A stretch of DNA of 64,000 nucleotides, taken from NCBI GenBank assembly GCA_021292105.1, contig CM037874.1, forward strand, positions 20,333,534-20,397,533, given 5' to 3'. The position numbers and the translations under genes were made by a program. The notes under the pieces are model-generated. The model searched no databases and had not been told where the DNA came from. It worked only from the letters and a program-made list of their open reading frames with translations. Below are positions 25,000 to 37,043 of this stretch, one piece after another (within the stretch, counting starts at the first letter, position 1; every line of letters begins with the position of its first letter). The DNA is from Anadara kagoshimensis. Its lineage: Eukaryota; Mollusca; Bivalvia; Arcoida; Arcidae.

Positions 25000-26480
25000 C
25001 TTCCGTTATTCAATCTTCATTTTGTAAAATTTTTATTTTCTAGATGCGGTTATTGATAAATAATTTATAAACAGATCAATTTTTCAATGACACCCACGTC
25101 CCAGTAACTCATACGTATCTGTAACAGCAGTGATCTAAATGTATTAACATATTTAAAAGTTATTGATGCGGTTCTGAATTATTAAATGCATGTTGAAGCA
25201 GCGTTGTTTACTTGTAAATGTCATATAATAGCTTGCTTGCAAATATAATGTACATGGAAGTATGAATCAAAACATAGATAGTTTACTAGTTTACTGCAGT
25301 TGTGATCGTGGCCTATTTAACATTTTTCAAAACTTCCAACTTATATCAAGTAATAGTGCTTTACGCGCCAGTCAATACTTTTTTACTTATATTGCATCTC
25401 AGTTTATGGAAGGTGGAGGAAACCGGGGTATCCGGAGAAACCCACTGACGATCTTTGGCAGACAAATTGACAAACTTTCTCAAATAAGGATCTGCTCGAG
25501 TGGATCCGTAAGAGTGTGCCTTAAACCACTCGACCATACAGTTTCTAGAAACTTCCTACTCAATTATCTACATAATTAAAATGCAAGTCACAAAGACCAA
25601 TACTACAACACACACTTTCAGTACCAAAATAAAAATTAAAGCAAGTATTTATTCTATGATGAAAAAGAAACTTCAAAATGAAAAAATCTATTTTGTTGCC
25701 GTTCTTTTAAGTTTGACATTCCCGTTTAATTGAATATGTTCATAACATCAGTTGCCATGGTAATGGGGTAAAAGATTTGCATGTTATCTAAATAAATGTC
25801 CTTTAGTGTCTACAAAAGGTTAAACTTAAAAATTAGTTTGTTTACTATTAAATGTATGCCCAAACTGTTTCACTGCGAAAACCCTTTGACAAATAATTAA
25901 GTTTCGGCGTACCAATCCCCTTTTCTTCCGGAAACCCTTTGTTAACTAATTAAGTTTACTTGACTTGTTGACATAAGCCATGTTCTCATCTATTTGATGA
26001 TTTCCGATTTCTTTATTAACTTGTTTTAAAAATTTACTAAAATTTAATTATGTTTTGAACAGACACACATTTCATTCTCAAGAGACTAATTTAATTACTA
26101 TGGTAACATAATAAATCGTTATCAGTGTCAAATTATTATCAAAATTACACAATTCCAATCAAAACTGTTTACAGAACTATTGAAAATCTTTACTTTGTTA
26201 TCCAAAGAAAACATTAAGCATAAATCACAAAACAAACATTCAATCCCAGATGGCACAAATTGCCATACATTGTTGTTCCGAACGTCTTTCTTCGGCAATG
26301 CAATATAACCATTACATAACTCTTCGATTCCTTTTCAATGGTAATGTTTGGCAATATCACAGATAGTACAATGATGTTATACGAGATATATATTCAGTGA
26401 TATAATACATGTATTCAGTTGAAATAGCAAGGATTAAGTATCAAACCCCTTAGACCCGTCATATTTCATAAGTTAGAACA
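25000..26480. other. AT-rich stretch with one repeat D copy
   Basis: Repeat D lies at about 25408-25510 (GGTGGAGGAAACCGG, GACAAATTGACAAACTTTC). The open frame 25262-25579 spans it and is not a gene. Nothing else is recognisable. Confidence 0.45.
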
Positions 26481-26484
26481 TATA

Positions 26485-26638
26485 CAGCCAAGCCTGTCTA
26501 TAAATGCCACCAATAAAAATGACCTTTATGGGCAGGTGGTCTTTATATACAGGTTCAAAAAATAATAATAGAGAACAATGGGGATACAATTCTACTGGTC
26601 TTTATAAGCAGGTGGCCTTTAAGGTAGGTTAGACCAGT
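26485..26638. mobile_element. Short pogo/Tigger-like MITE
   Basis: The left end CAGCCAAGCCTGTCTATAAA follows TA. The interior has GACCTTTATGGGCAGGTGG and GGTCTTTATAAGCAGGTGG, and the right end is degraded (GGTAGGTTAGACCAGTCG). Same family as 21409-21587. Confidence 0.55.
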
Positions 26639-27311
26639 CGAAATTTCATAAAAGTTTACATATTTGCATTATTTTGTCGTGGCCATGTACTTCAAAATTA
26701 TATTACCCTTTTTCGCAATTGAACGCAATTATTTTCGCAAAGTGCGCGCAAACCAGTGCCCATATACAATATGTACGAATTCGTAAATCAGTGCTGTATT
26801 AGTAAGAAATCGCGAAAACATCACATTATATAGATATTTTGGCGAATGAAATGCTTTACAAAATGGTGGCATGACATTACATAATTATCTAATGGTTTAC
26901 AATAAGTTAAATTAACATTTAAAACCAACAGAAATCTCAACATAATTAGACCTGAGATTTTTTTGTTAACAGTTGGACTCTTTCGCATGAAAAATCGAAT
27001 TTGTTTAACTTTGATCTAGGAACGATTTATCTTTTAACTTCAATTTAGTGTTAATTTCGAAACACGAATCATGATTTAGCTGACCCAAAAAGATTTATTG
27101 TCTGAACAAATACTTGTTTTGATTAAACCTAATGTAGAAGAATTGATATAAAAGCATGTTACTGTGAATATGTGACGTAAGTTCATTAAAACGATCGTGT
27201 TTGCACGGCAGATTTGGAACTTTTAATTAATCTTACAACAGCAAGATCAATCATGGGATAAAACTAATACTTTAAAACTATGTTACTTTAACTTGTGATA
27301 ACTGTATAAAT

Positions 27312-27590
27312 GCATTTTTAAACAGAGTTTGTAAAATGCATTTTTAAACAGAGTTTGTAAAACTTTTTATAAAAAGAAGAGAACGAAAAAATAAAGAAAG
27401 TTTTTTTCTAAACACGCAACATTTAAATAAATAATGTGTGGGGATGAAAAATGGGTGACCTTTGATTTAGTTAAAAATAAAATAATTGAAAAAAAAGATT
27501 TTTTTTCTAAACACGCAACTTTTAAATAAATAATGTTTGGGGATGAAAAATGGGTGACCTTTTCTAGTTTAAAATAAAATATTTTTTTTA
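27312..27590. repeat. Two adjacent short tandem duplications
   Basis: TGCATTTTTAAACAGAGTTT is repeated directly at about 27312 and 27338. Then a block of about 110 bp containing CTAAACACGCAAC, GGGGATGAAAAATGGGTGAC is repeated at about 27400 and 27505 with few changes. Confidence 0.8.
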
Positions 27591-29815
27591 AAAAAATAGC
27601 TGAAAAAACGTATTTAGCTATAAATATTCAGGGCGTATGACAAAGTAACATGGATCTATAGTATGACTTTTTATCAACCTAAATACTAGGATTGAGAGCT
27701 CCCATATCTTGAATTTTATTAAACCGTTAATTTTGAGACAAGAGAAGCTTTCATTGACAAGACTGACTTTTTATTTTTGGAGACTCTGGGAACATTAGGC
27801 AAAGATTTGCAGGATTGATTCCCACCCTGGCTCCTTGATGTGACCTTGAGTTCGGTATTTATTTGTATACTGTATCATTACACCCAACCGATATATAAGT
27901 GAATGTTGATAAAACGTTGTCTTTAGTTGTGCGTATAATCCATAGAACCCGTCCAAAGCAAGGATATATTTGGTATATGCAATGGTTGATGAGCCTTGTG
28001 AAAAGAAATAACCTTCAATTTTGAACTTATAAGAACCAGCTGATGATATTTTTACACCTGTTTTGTGCCTTCATTTCATTATTTGTTACTGCGCCTTATA
28101 CCTAAAACATACATGTATGTTCACACTTAGTAAATAACTGGTTTCCTTTTTTGTGATAGTCTTTTAACTGGGTCATACATGTACCTTTGGTTGATGCGTC
28201 TTATCTGTACTTTTAACATATTTACTAGTTGATGGTATTCTTACATCTGGAACATGCGTCTTATACTTAAACATACTTGCATTTTTAACATATTAATATA
28301 TATTTATTAGTACCGGCTGTTGACTATTTTTTTTCACTTTCAACTTGTTTATATCAATATAATTAAGTACATGTCTTTTTTAAAGTTTTACTTTAAATAG
28401 TTGTAATATTGATTATATTGATTTTTCGTTAATCGGGTTGGGTTTGGATTACAATATAGATAACAAGCTGTTTGCTATTCTTTGATGGCACGGTCACTAT
28501 TGAGGTTTTTTACCTAACGCAAACCTTAATATATAAATGCACTACAAATTACGTTGCTGATGGCCATAGGTCTAAATGATGATCATTTGACCATGATATA
28601 GAAGTGTGATATTCTTATATTTTGTAAGTGGAATAGCCCTTGGGTCCTGCAAAAGTGCAAAGGATAAGCAAAATTCAAAGAGTAATGTAGTTTTAAGTCG
28701 CAGTCAACATTCTTTCACTTGTATCGAATTGGTCAGTTCTGGGATGCCCAGTAAAGACCCCAACCTTAGACAATAAAGCTTACAAACTTTTTTCACACTA
28801 GGATTTGCTTGGGTTGGATTCGAACATAGGTCATGAAAGACCAACCTTAGATAATAGAGCTTACAAACTTTTTTAACACTAGGATCTGCTTGGGTTGGAT
28901 GAAATGCACTATGATCTATAAGTCGGCGCTTGAAACGTCACGGCCACTTAGAGTTTAATAAGCTTATTGGACAAGTGGTAACCTGCATTATTCCAAACCC
29001 CATGTTTTTGACAAATAATTTGTTTCATTATGTAGTTTTGTAAAAGCTGACAACCAGAAACTGTCGATAAAGATCACAGTACAACGTAACAGCTGGGAAA
29101 TGTCGCAATGTATACCCATGGGTGAAAACATTCGGACTTCGATACAAAAATATACCTTATAATGATGCAAGTGTTTAAATAAAAAATCACTAAATGACAA
29201 CATTGAAGCATTGGTAATATATCAATGTTGACTAATGTTTGTTTTGTAAAACATCAATTTTGCATTTACAGTCCCATCAGAAAAGTATCTGTTCATGGCT
29301 GTCCCGTATGTAGGCGGGAGTTGTTGAACTAATTAATTTTGTTTCATCATAGACGTTCTACCATCGTTAATACATAATCAATTAAGTTAATCTCAGGATA
29401 ATGCAAATCACTGCTTAATCCCACTGAATACATAACAGTTGATTGAACGCCGTGATACTTTTAAATTAGCTTATCGGAGAATCCTTTGCGGAGAATGGGA
29501 ATACTTTATAGATGTCTTCAAGTGCTTTGTTTGAGTCTTGTCAAATATGAATACTTTATTGATATTTTGAAGTGCTTTGTTTGCTACCTGTCAGAGACTT
29601 CATTATATAATGCTCGTTTGATACGATGCTTTATGATTATGGTAATGTACATATAGCAGATTAGTCAAAATCAACATAATCCTTATTCTTAGTTTCTGTC
29701 TCTCTTAAATATACATTCTAGATCTTAATTATAAAAATATCCATATATCCATATAATATATTATAATCAGACTGTCTTTGAAGTGAGATCAAAACTAGCA
29801 ATACTGAGTCAAAAT
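27591..29815. other. AT-rich stretch with weak repeat D copies
   Basis: Two short related blocks at 28765-28812 and 28845-28890 share GAGCTTACAAACTTTTTT and ACTAGGATYTGCTTGGGTTG. No gene is supported. Confidence 0.4.
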
Positions 29816-29819
29816 GCAT

Positions 29820-30215
29820 ATTAAAATCACCTTTGATGACAAAAGATGTGAGATATATCTGCATATATGTATATGCTTGCATCATTTATGTTACACGTTC
29901 CAGATAAAAATGAGTATATGAGAGCAAAAAACATCTTTGATGACATATGACATAGGATATGAAGACTTTAGGTTTTATGTACTTTCATCATTGTGTTTAA
30001 CCACTCGTTCAGTGGAAAAATAGATAAAAATAGGAAGACTATATTTTACGAAAGCAAAAAAACATCTTTGATGACATATGACATAGGATATAAAGATTTT
30101 GTGGTTTTGTGTGCTTTCATCATTGTGTTTAACCACTCGTTTACTCAAATAAAGATAAAAATAGGAAGACTCTATATGACAGCAAAAAAATCTTTGATCA
30201 CATAGAGAATGAAGA
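29820..30215 (+). repeat. Tandem repeat, about 131-bp period, 3-4 units
   Basis: ACATCTTTGATGACATATGA is at 29931 and 30062, with a diverged earlier unit near 29830 and a shortened one near 30188. The units share CATCATTGTGTTTAACCACT and AGATAAAAATAGGAAGACT. The overlapping open frames on both strands simply translate the repeat. Confidence 0.85.
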
Positions 30216-30534
30216 CTTTCTATGACTGTATGCATGCTTTGAAACCAAAGCGTTAAACGTCATTTATACATGTTATAGCGTTATCAAATAAAACTATCTT
30301 TGAAGTGACTGTATTTTGCAGTGGCGGTTTTGTGTCACAATGTAATTTTGAAACCAAGAAATGTCTGACACACACTGTATGAGAAATCTATGCATAATAA
30401 CGTTGAATATTCTAATTATTCATTAAACATCTGGTTTTTTTTAATTCTCACAAGACAATAAATAGCTAATCAGGACATACATGTGTTTTTATATGCAGAG
30501 CCAAAATCCCCATATGAAATGCATTTGTAAGTAA

Positions 30535-30940
30535 AAACAAACATGCTAGGCCATGTTGAAATCACATTGAACACTGGCAAATTTAGCTAAGCACGTGCAC
30601 TTCCACCAGGGGAGTGAGACCGGGTGCTCGGATTGAGTAGGCACCTCATGTTAAGCTAGCTACATCCACCATAGATTTAAAGTTCGAAGCCATCTGCTAT
30701 CGCCAATAGCGTCAAATCTATTGAATGTAAGTTTTAACATGAGAGCAATAAGAAAGCTGAACACGTGAACTTCCACAAGGAAAGTGAGACCGGGTGATCC
30801 GATAGATTGAGTACCTCCATAGCTAGCTACATTCACCATAGATTTAAAGTTCAAAGCCATCTGCTATTGCCAATAGCGTCAAATCAATCGAATGCAAGAT
30901 TTAACATGAAAACAATGAGAAATATAATGTTAAAATGGCG
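30535..30940 (-). repeat. Repeat A fragment duplicated in tandem with its flank
   Basis: Unit 1 (about 30585-30755) and unit 2 (about 30756-30930) each contain GTGAGACCGGGTG, TAGCTAGCTACAT and the flank ATAGATTTAAAGTTC with GCCATCTGCTAT. Because the flank is duplicated too, this is a local tandem duplication, not two insertions. Confidence 0.8.
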
Positions 30941-31185
30941 AAACATTAAGAAGTTTGTTTTGGGTTAACCATTTGCTAAAACAACAAAATGTTTATATAG
31001 TATGGACGAATTATAATGTCAACAAATATTTGAAAATAGTCGATGTCACAATACTCACGAATGTTCAATAAAATCGTTAAACAATTTATATGTATTAACG
31101 TTCAAGCAACACATGTTTATATCTAAATGATAATATCACGCCCTTTATTTTGTATATTTTACTTGAGTGAATATGTATAGGCAAA

Positions 31186-31403
31186 CAGCATTGACCTGTC
31201 CGCTTGACCTTTTCATTTAAATAGCCATCATGAATCAGAACAATTTTGTAAAGGGCGCTCATGTATTTATATCGTTTACATCACCAGATTTGCTTACTTC
31301 ATAGAGTAGATTCGTATTTAGTTGAAACTTAATACTATCCAAGTATAGGATGGATCCTTTTATAAGAATATTCCTAACTAAAGGTCAAGCGGACAGATCA
31401 ATG
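31186..31403. mobile_element. MITE-like element with 24-28 bp inverted ends
   Basis: CATTGACCTGTCCGCTTGACC on the left is answered by GGTCAAGCGGACAGATCAATG on the right (one mismatch). Related degenerate pieces occur near 900-960, 1090-1120 and 35590-35640. The interior is non-coding. No clear target duplication was found. Confidence 0.65.
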
Positions 31404-31882
31404 TTATTTCCCTATACACTGCTGTATTAATGTTTGTATTCTTTACGAGAGCGAATAACTGGTAAGAAAACAATACGACAGAATGTAGTGTAAAACCGCA
31501 TTTGAACGTGTTGCTTACGATTTATTTAAGCTAAAACCTGAGTCTATAGAGTTTCAATAACGCAAGACGATTGTTGGTACAATACTCCATCTGGAATAGG
31601 GCGTCAGTCAACCGAAAAGATAACTGTCTGCATATAAAACATAATTGAACATTTTTATTATAATAATCATTTTAAAAAATCATGATAAAGAATATGATAA
31701 ACTGCTTCAGCACTGTCTTACTTATTCTAATAGCTAAAACCCCGTCTCGTCTTCTATTCATTGAGAGTCGCCTTTGCTGTTACAAAATATACCTGGTACT
31801 GTCAGATGCTAGTTTTGAATTTCTATATAGATATGGGATATTCAAAATTCAAAATTAGCACATGACGCTTCTACTGCTATTG

Positions 31883-31918
<36 letters not shown>

Positions 31919-32085
31919 TTACTTACGATTTATGATGAAAAATTCACTCTTGATTATCACATCTTTTGTCGTTATGTATTATTTTTATACTCTATTAATT
32001 TAATCCCATTATCACACAACCACTAATATAAGTTATAATCAATGAGTGAGATATTCTGTCTCATTAGATCCTATGCCGGCATCTA
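31404..32085. other. AT-rich stretch with a GT/GA microsatellite
   Basis: A (GT)n(GA)n run lies at about 31882-31917. No gene is visible. Confidence 0.45.
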
Positions 32086-32089
32086 ATGA

Positions 32090-32395
32090 ATTGACATGCA
32101 TGGTCTAATCGGAAAAACTAACCTAGCAAAGCGTTGTGACATGCATGAAATAATTGGAAAAAATAACCTATTTAAGCTTTCTGCGATAGTCGCGTCTTTA
32201 CACTTGTAGGTAAGCCCATGTGCATGAAATAATTGGAAAACTAAACTATCTAAGCGTTATGACATGCATGAAATAATAAATCCTATATCGGAATTTTATG
32301 CATTGATGTGACATGCATGAAATAATTGAAAAGACTAACCTATTTATGCTTTCTACACAGTCAGGTTTTTATATCTGTATATAGAGTACATGTAG
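32090..32395 (+). repeat. Irregular tandem array with ATGCATGAAATAATTG motif
   Basis: TGACATGCATG or TGTGCATGAAATAATTGGAAAA recurs at about 32093, 32140, 32219, 32260 and 32310, alternating with AACCTATTTA-GCTTTCT and GTAGGTAAGC blocks. Confidence 0.7.
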
Positions 32396-32479
32396 GTAAG
32401 CTCAGACACATCGATAAGGCTAATTCTTTCTTCAATACATGTACACTATAACAGATGTTATTACTGTAAGCATGTAGTA

Positions 32480-32893
32480 GTATTATTGTCCATCTCTAGC
32501 TCCAATTATAAGCTGAAAAACTCGTAGCTTATAAAAAGGCGTTTATATAACACAAAAAGGGGCTTATTATATCCGTGTAAACTAGTATTATTACCCATGA
32601 AATATCATCTCTAGGTCCAATTATAAGCTGAAAAAATCATAGCTTACAAAAAAACTTTCAGATATTACAAAATGGAGCCCATTATATCCGTGAAAGCTAT
32701 GTAAGGACAACTGGTATTATTACCCATGAAATATCATCTCTAGGTCCAATTGTAAGCTGAAAAACTCATAGCTTATAAAAAGGCGTTCATATAACACAAA
32801 ATGGGCTCAATATATCCGTGTAAGCTTTGTAAGGAAAACTAGTATTATTACCCATGAAATATCATCTCTATGTCTAATTTTAGGCTGAAAATG
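32480..32893 (+). repeat. Tandem array, 115-129 bp units, about 3.3 copies
   Basis: ATCTCTAG (last copy ATCTCTATG) followed by TCCAATTATAAGCTGAAAAA recurs with starts at 32492, 32607, 32736 and 32864. Units share TAGCTTAYAAAAA and ATATCCGTG. A repeat A copy follows directly. Confidence 0.85.
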
Positions 32894-32920
32894 TGGTGCT
32901 ATGTTTTGAGGTGATTACCC

Positions 32921-33082
32921 TTCAGGAACACACAGTCTCACTTCTCTGGTGAAGGTTCACAAATGTTTAATCTAATTTGCCAGATTTTACTTTGGTTTTG
33001 GGGTGGTGGACATGGATTAGTATGTTTGTTTTTACTTTGCTTTTGGAACTGTGATTTGGACATGGACTATTATGTTTCCTTT
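32921..33082 (+). repeat. Repeat A partial copy with duplicated tail
   Basis: After TGGACATGGATTAGTATGTT the tail block TTTACTTTGCTTTTGGAA...GGACATGGACTATTATGTT is repeated once more, an internal duplication of the family terminus. Confidence 0.75.
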
Positions 33083-33478
33083 TGATATCACATTAAATAC
33101 CAAGTGGTATAAAACTGACACAGGGAAAATAATATAACACCAATATCCAATCAAAGATAATTGTAGTAATTACTTGGCGTTATCCAGATTTAATATTAAG
33201 TGTGTACTTATTGACCTCTCTTGGTAATTCCCCAGAATTGGTAACTTATTGAGTAAATTAATCAGAGTTATTGAATTTCTTCACAAGTACTTCGTTAGTG
33301 TTTACGTAACAATCGACCACCAACGAGAGCTATATAGAGGTAATGAATACGTAGTACAAGAGATACTCATCAATCATTTAAGAGATTATGTATATACTCT
33401 GTTGTATATAGTTACGGTCCTCTTTGAAAAATGGACTTTAAATTTATGTTATATATAGGGCAAGGCCGGTGTATTCAG

Positions 33479-33607
33479 CTGTATTTATCTTTCAGGAGCA
33501 CCCGGTCTTACTTCCCTGTGAAAGTTCATGTGTTTTACGGAATTAAATTTCTTTTTTTCAGTTTTCAAAATTTTTGCTTTACTTTTGATATTGTGATTTT
33601 GACATGC
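33479..33607 (+). repeat. Repeat A, diverged partial copy
   Basis: It contains AGGAGCACCCGGTCTTACTT and GAAAGTTCATGTGTTT and fades at TTGACATGCAC. The open frame 33431-33715 translates it and is not a gene. Confidence 0.7.
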
Positions 33608-34330
33608 ACTTGCAAATTAGGAAAACACTTGAATTTCTACCCGGAGACTGAGACCATGTGCCCCGGAAGTTTAAGCACCTCTTTTTATTTTGAAATTGTT
33701 GATTTCATTACGTAATACGTAGACATGTAGACGTTGTTAACTGTATCTATTGCTAAATGCTACAGTCACACACTGTCGGGTCGCGAACTGGGTCTATACG
33801 GAATAAAAACCGTATCGGGCGAGTTCGATCCGCATCGTAAACAATGGCGAATTTCTATTGTAAAAATGGCTTTCAAAATACACAAAAGGTCCTAGCTATA
33901 TATCATTTTAGCAACGACATGGTTGTCAGGCTACCATTATCTTAATATTGCCCATTCATCTAATACTCCCTTGATTACTTTGCAGTTAGATCACAATATC
34001 CACAAACTTGTAATCATACTGGGGAAAAACAAAAAAAAATCCTTTAAAAAATATCATTCTCGATAATCAAACAAAACACAACTAACTAAACCAAAATTTG
34101 TTGCACCAGTAATGTGGACATTTGCATGCTAAAAAATATTTAGCATTATTCCAGTGCTGTCCGTCATCTAATATTCTATTGACCACATCGCCGTTACATC
34201 ACATCTTACACTTTAAAAAAATTGTTAACATTTTTGTTAGTTGATAATAAAAAAAATAAAATAAAAAATTAATGGAGACAAGTATTTAAGCATCTGGCTT
34301 GTTCCCGAATTATATTTATATGTAAGAGAT

Positions 34331-34384
34331 TTATTTATTTATTTATTTATTATTTATTTATTTATTTATTATTTATTTATTTAT
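34331..34384. repeat. (TTTA)n microsatellite
   Basis: A TTTA tetranucleotide run with two single-base phase breaks. Confidence 0.9.
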
Positions 34385-34496
34385 GTGATTGAGTAAGATA
34401 TTGTTTAGTCTAACAAAACAACACTACTTTACTGTTTTATCTAACCCAGTTTTGTTACACAAGTAATATAAATAATTTGCAGATTTAGAACAGCTT

Positions 34497-34613
34497 AACT
34501 TCCGGAGCACCCGGCCTCACTTCCCTGGTTGAAGTTCACGTGTTTAACCTAACTTGTCAGTTTCAGTTTTTACTTTGCTTCTGGATTGTGATACGAGCAT
34601 GGATTAGTATGGT
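34497..34613 (+). repeat. Repeat A core-to-tail copy
   Basis: It starts abruptly at CTTCCGGAGCACCCGGCCTC and ends at CATGGATTAGTATGG. Confidence 0.8.
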
Positions 34614-35384
34614 TTATTATTATTATCATTATTTTTTTAGTATTTCCTGTCATCCATACAGTAACAAAAACCATATTCATTATTACTTAACTCACGTTTT
34701 TCAGAAATTGTAGCTGTATTTTACAAAAATTTACAAATGTTCTTGTGGCATCATTTTATTTAATTTTATTAAGGAGTGACCTTGTGTATTATGTCAGTTT
34801 CTGCTCAAAATCTTGTTTAAAAAGAAAAATTATGAAGTTTTGTAAAATGTGGCTACAATCTCTGATAAAGTGGGTTTTAGTAATAATAAATATGGCTTTA
34901 CCCAAACAATATGGACATCTTGTAGACTAAGACGATATTCCAGTATTGTCAGTCATCTAATACTTTTTACTAATACAGTTGAAGTTAGATCACAATTCTC
35001 TGTAATAAAAAAAACACTACCGTCATATTTTGAATTTTCTGAATGAAATAATCAAAAAATATAATGTGGCAACTTCATTCAAAAATTCGAAAAAAATAAT
35101 AACGTGATACTACTAACTAACCCGAAATAATAATAATATGGAGATCCTGCAGACTGAGAACGGCTTAGACTAGTATTATCCCAGTATTAGCTGTCATCTA
35201 ATACGCTTTACGTTTCATTTAACACAATTTATTTTTACAGCCGTATATTGTTTTGTCGATAATTTGTTGGATTGTGTTTTATAACTCAGACAGAAATAAA
35301 TACAAAGGGGTTGAAAGGAATTCATAAATAACATCACCAAAAGACTCAATTGGTGTTATTTATTATAAGTACGCAAATTAAAAA

Positions 35385-35528
35385 ATCAAAAACAAACACA
35401 ATCCATGTCCGAATCACAATTCCAAACTGGAAAACTAAGTACCTGAACTGCCACCAGCAAAGTGAGATCGATTGCTCCGGAAGGGTAAGCACTTCCTCTC
35501 AAGCCATCTACACCAACCACGATTGACA
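35385..35528 (-). repeat. Repeat A partial copy
   Basis: It starts at the terminal ATCAAAAACAAACACAATCC (family end, reversed) and runs to CTCCGGAAGGGTAAGCACTT and ACACCAACCACG. Confidence 0.75.
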
Positions 35529-35811
35529 ATGAAATTTTAGCACCTCTATATCTCGATTTGATCAAGCAGATCCGAATGTTTAGTGCGTCAAGTTTGACCT
35601 TTCACTTGAACATTCAAACAGACATATCCGCTTGTAATTTAGGACCTATATAATGACAGTAATACTGGGTGCGGGTTTTTATTTTTTATTGTAATGAAAC
35701 ATGATGTCTTATAAATTACCTAAATCCCTGTCTGTTAGCCCATTGTAGTATCAATATACCTGTTTCTCCTGCTTATGGTGTATTTGTTTCACAATTAATA
35801 CGGTACGGTAG

Positions 35812-35975
35812 AGTTTGTTCCCACCACGGGGACTTTATACAACGAAGCAAGCTGCTACAAATAAATTGTTGACCCAGGGATATTGCAAGCATATGCTTAT
35901 CAGAGCCCTCAAAACGTTTTATGATCGTCATCACAGCATTTGATAAGTTTTCAGGATTACCATGGCTATATTTGA
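35812..35975 (+). repeat. Repeat A, head-only fragment
   Basis: It begins at GTTTGTTCCCACCACGGGG and contains ACTTTATACAACGAAGCAAG, TTGTTGACCCAGGGATATTG and TTTTATGATCGTCATCACAG, then breaks off. It extends the known head of the family. Confidence 0.7.
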
Positions 35976-36016
35976 AAAAAAACTTTTGCCAAACTGATCC
36001 AGAAGCGAATGTTCGT

Positions 36017-36367
36017 AATCAAAAACAAACATACTAATCCATTTCCGAATCACAATCCAGAAGCAAAGTAAAAACTTTGGAACTGACAAGTTAGGTTAGA
36101 CACGTGAACTTCCACCAGGGAAGTGAGGCCGGGTGCTCCGGAAGGGTAAGCACCTCCTGTTTAGCTAGCTACACCCGCCACGTGTGTAATCAAAATTGTG
36201 TGAAAGGAACATAGAACTATGAGACGTCAAATATATCCAAGGCAATCCTGGACACAGAGACATCAAACTTATCAACAATACTGTGATGACGACCATAAAA
36301 CTTTTTGAGGGCCTTAATAAGCCCAGGCTTGCAATATCCCTGAGTCAACAATTTATTTGCAAGCAGC
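36017..36367 (-). repeat. Repeat A, best-preserved full-length copy
   Basis: It begins with the terminal ATCAAAAACAAACATACTAA, passes ACACGTGAACTTCCACCAGG, GGGTGCTCCGGAAGGGTAAG, TAGCTAGCTACACCCGCCAC and GACACAGAGACATCAAACTT, and ends at the TCAACAATTTATTTGCAAGC head. It is a good reference copy for the family. Confidence 0.85.
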
Positions 36368-36952
36368 CTAAACATTTATATCTTGCGGAGTGATGAATTT
36401 ATGTCACAGCTAAGATGTGGTACTGATGTTAAGTCTGGCAGTTTAAGTTGTATTGAGAAAACCGAATCGTCTTCAGAAAACCACCTTCGACAAGCAAACT
36501 GACAAACTTTATCATACTAGTTTATATACCGCGTGGGATTCGATACAAAGCAAAGGCGCTGTGATCTTAATCTAAAAAATACCATTTCAAAATATCAATA
36601 ATTCTATATTTTATTACTTCCTGCAAATGTCTAATTTTTACATTTTTATCAGAAAAATCCGTTACAGTGAGCCACCTTTTGATATAGGTGAAGATAAATA
36701 ATCTCATTTAAATTCAAATTTTACAATATTTTTATTAAATAACTTCCTGTAATGCCCGATTTTTTTTAAATTTTTGCTGCTTGTTTAATTATTAAGTCGC
36801 CAATAAAAATAAATTAAAATATTGAACTAGTGGGCGTCATCCAATTATAATTCCTGGAATACTTCCTTCTACATTTCTATACTGAATTATTTAATTCAAC
36901 TTTATCAAAAATGAGTTGCTGCATATTATAGTTAGTGTTTTATTTGTAATAA

Positions 36953-37043
36953 TCAAAAACAAACATACTAATCCATGTCCAAATCACAATCCAGAAGCAA
37001 AGTAAAAACTTTGGAACTGACAAGTTAGGTTAGACACGTAAAC
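36953..37043 (-). repeat. Repeat A tail fragment, abruptly truncated
   Basis: It begins at the family terminus (AATCAAAAACAAACATACTA) and stops after GTTAGACACGTAAAC. It is almost identical to the first 90 bp of the copy at 36017. Confidence 0.8.

Larger units (their letters stand above)
33900..35215 (+). repeat. Diverged direct repeats, four units, interrupted by repeat A
   Basis: Units near 33910, 34110, 34910 and 35130 share 'GGACAT/GGAGATC', a CAGTATTGTCAGTCATCTAA-like string and a following GTTAGATCACAAT block. A repeat A copy (34497-34613) and a (TTTA)n run (34331-34384) lie between units two and three. Confidence 0.55.

Noticed and set aside
25262..25579. 105-codon open frame as a gene
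   Set aside because: It spans a repeat D copy and has no domain outside it.
32480..32893. CRISPR-like array
   Set aside because: Units are whole tandem copies without unique spacers, and the genome is clearly animal.
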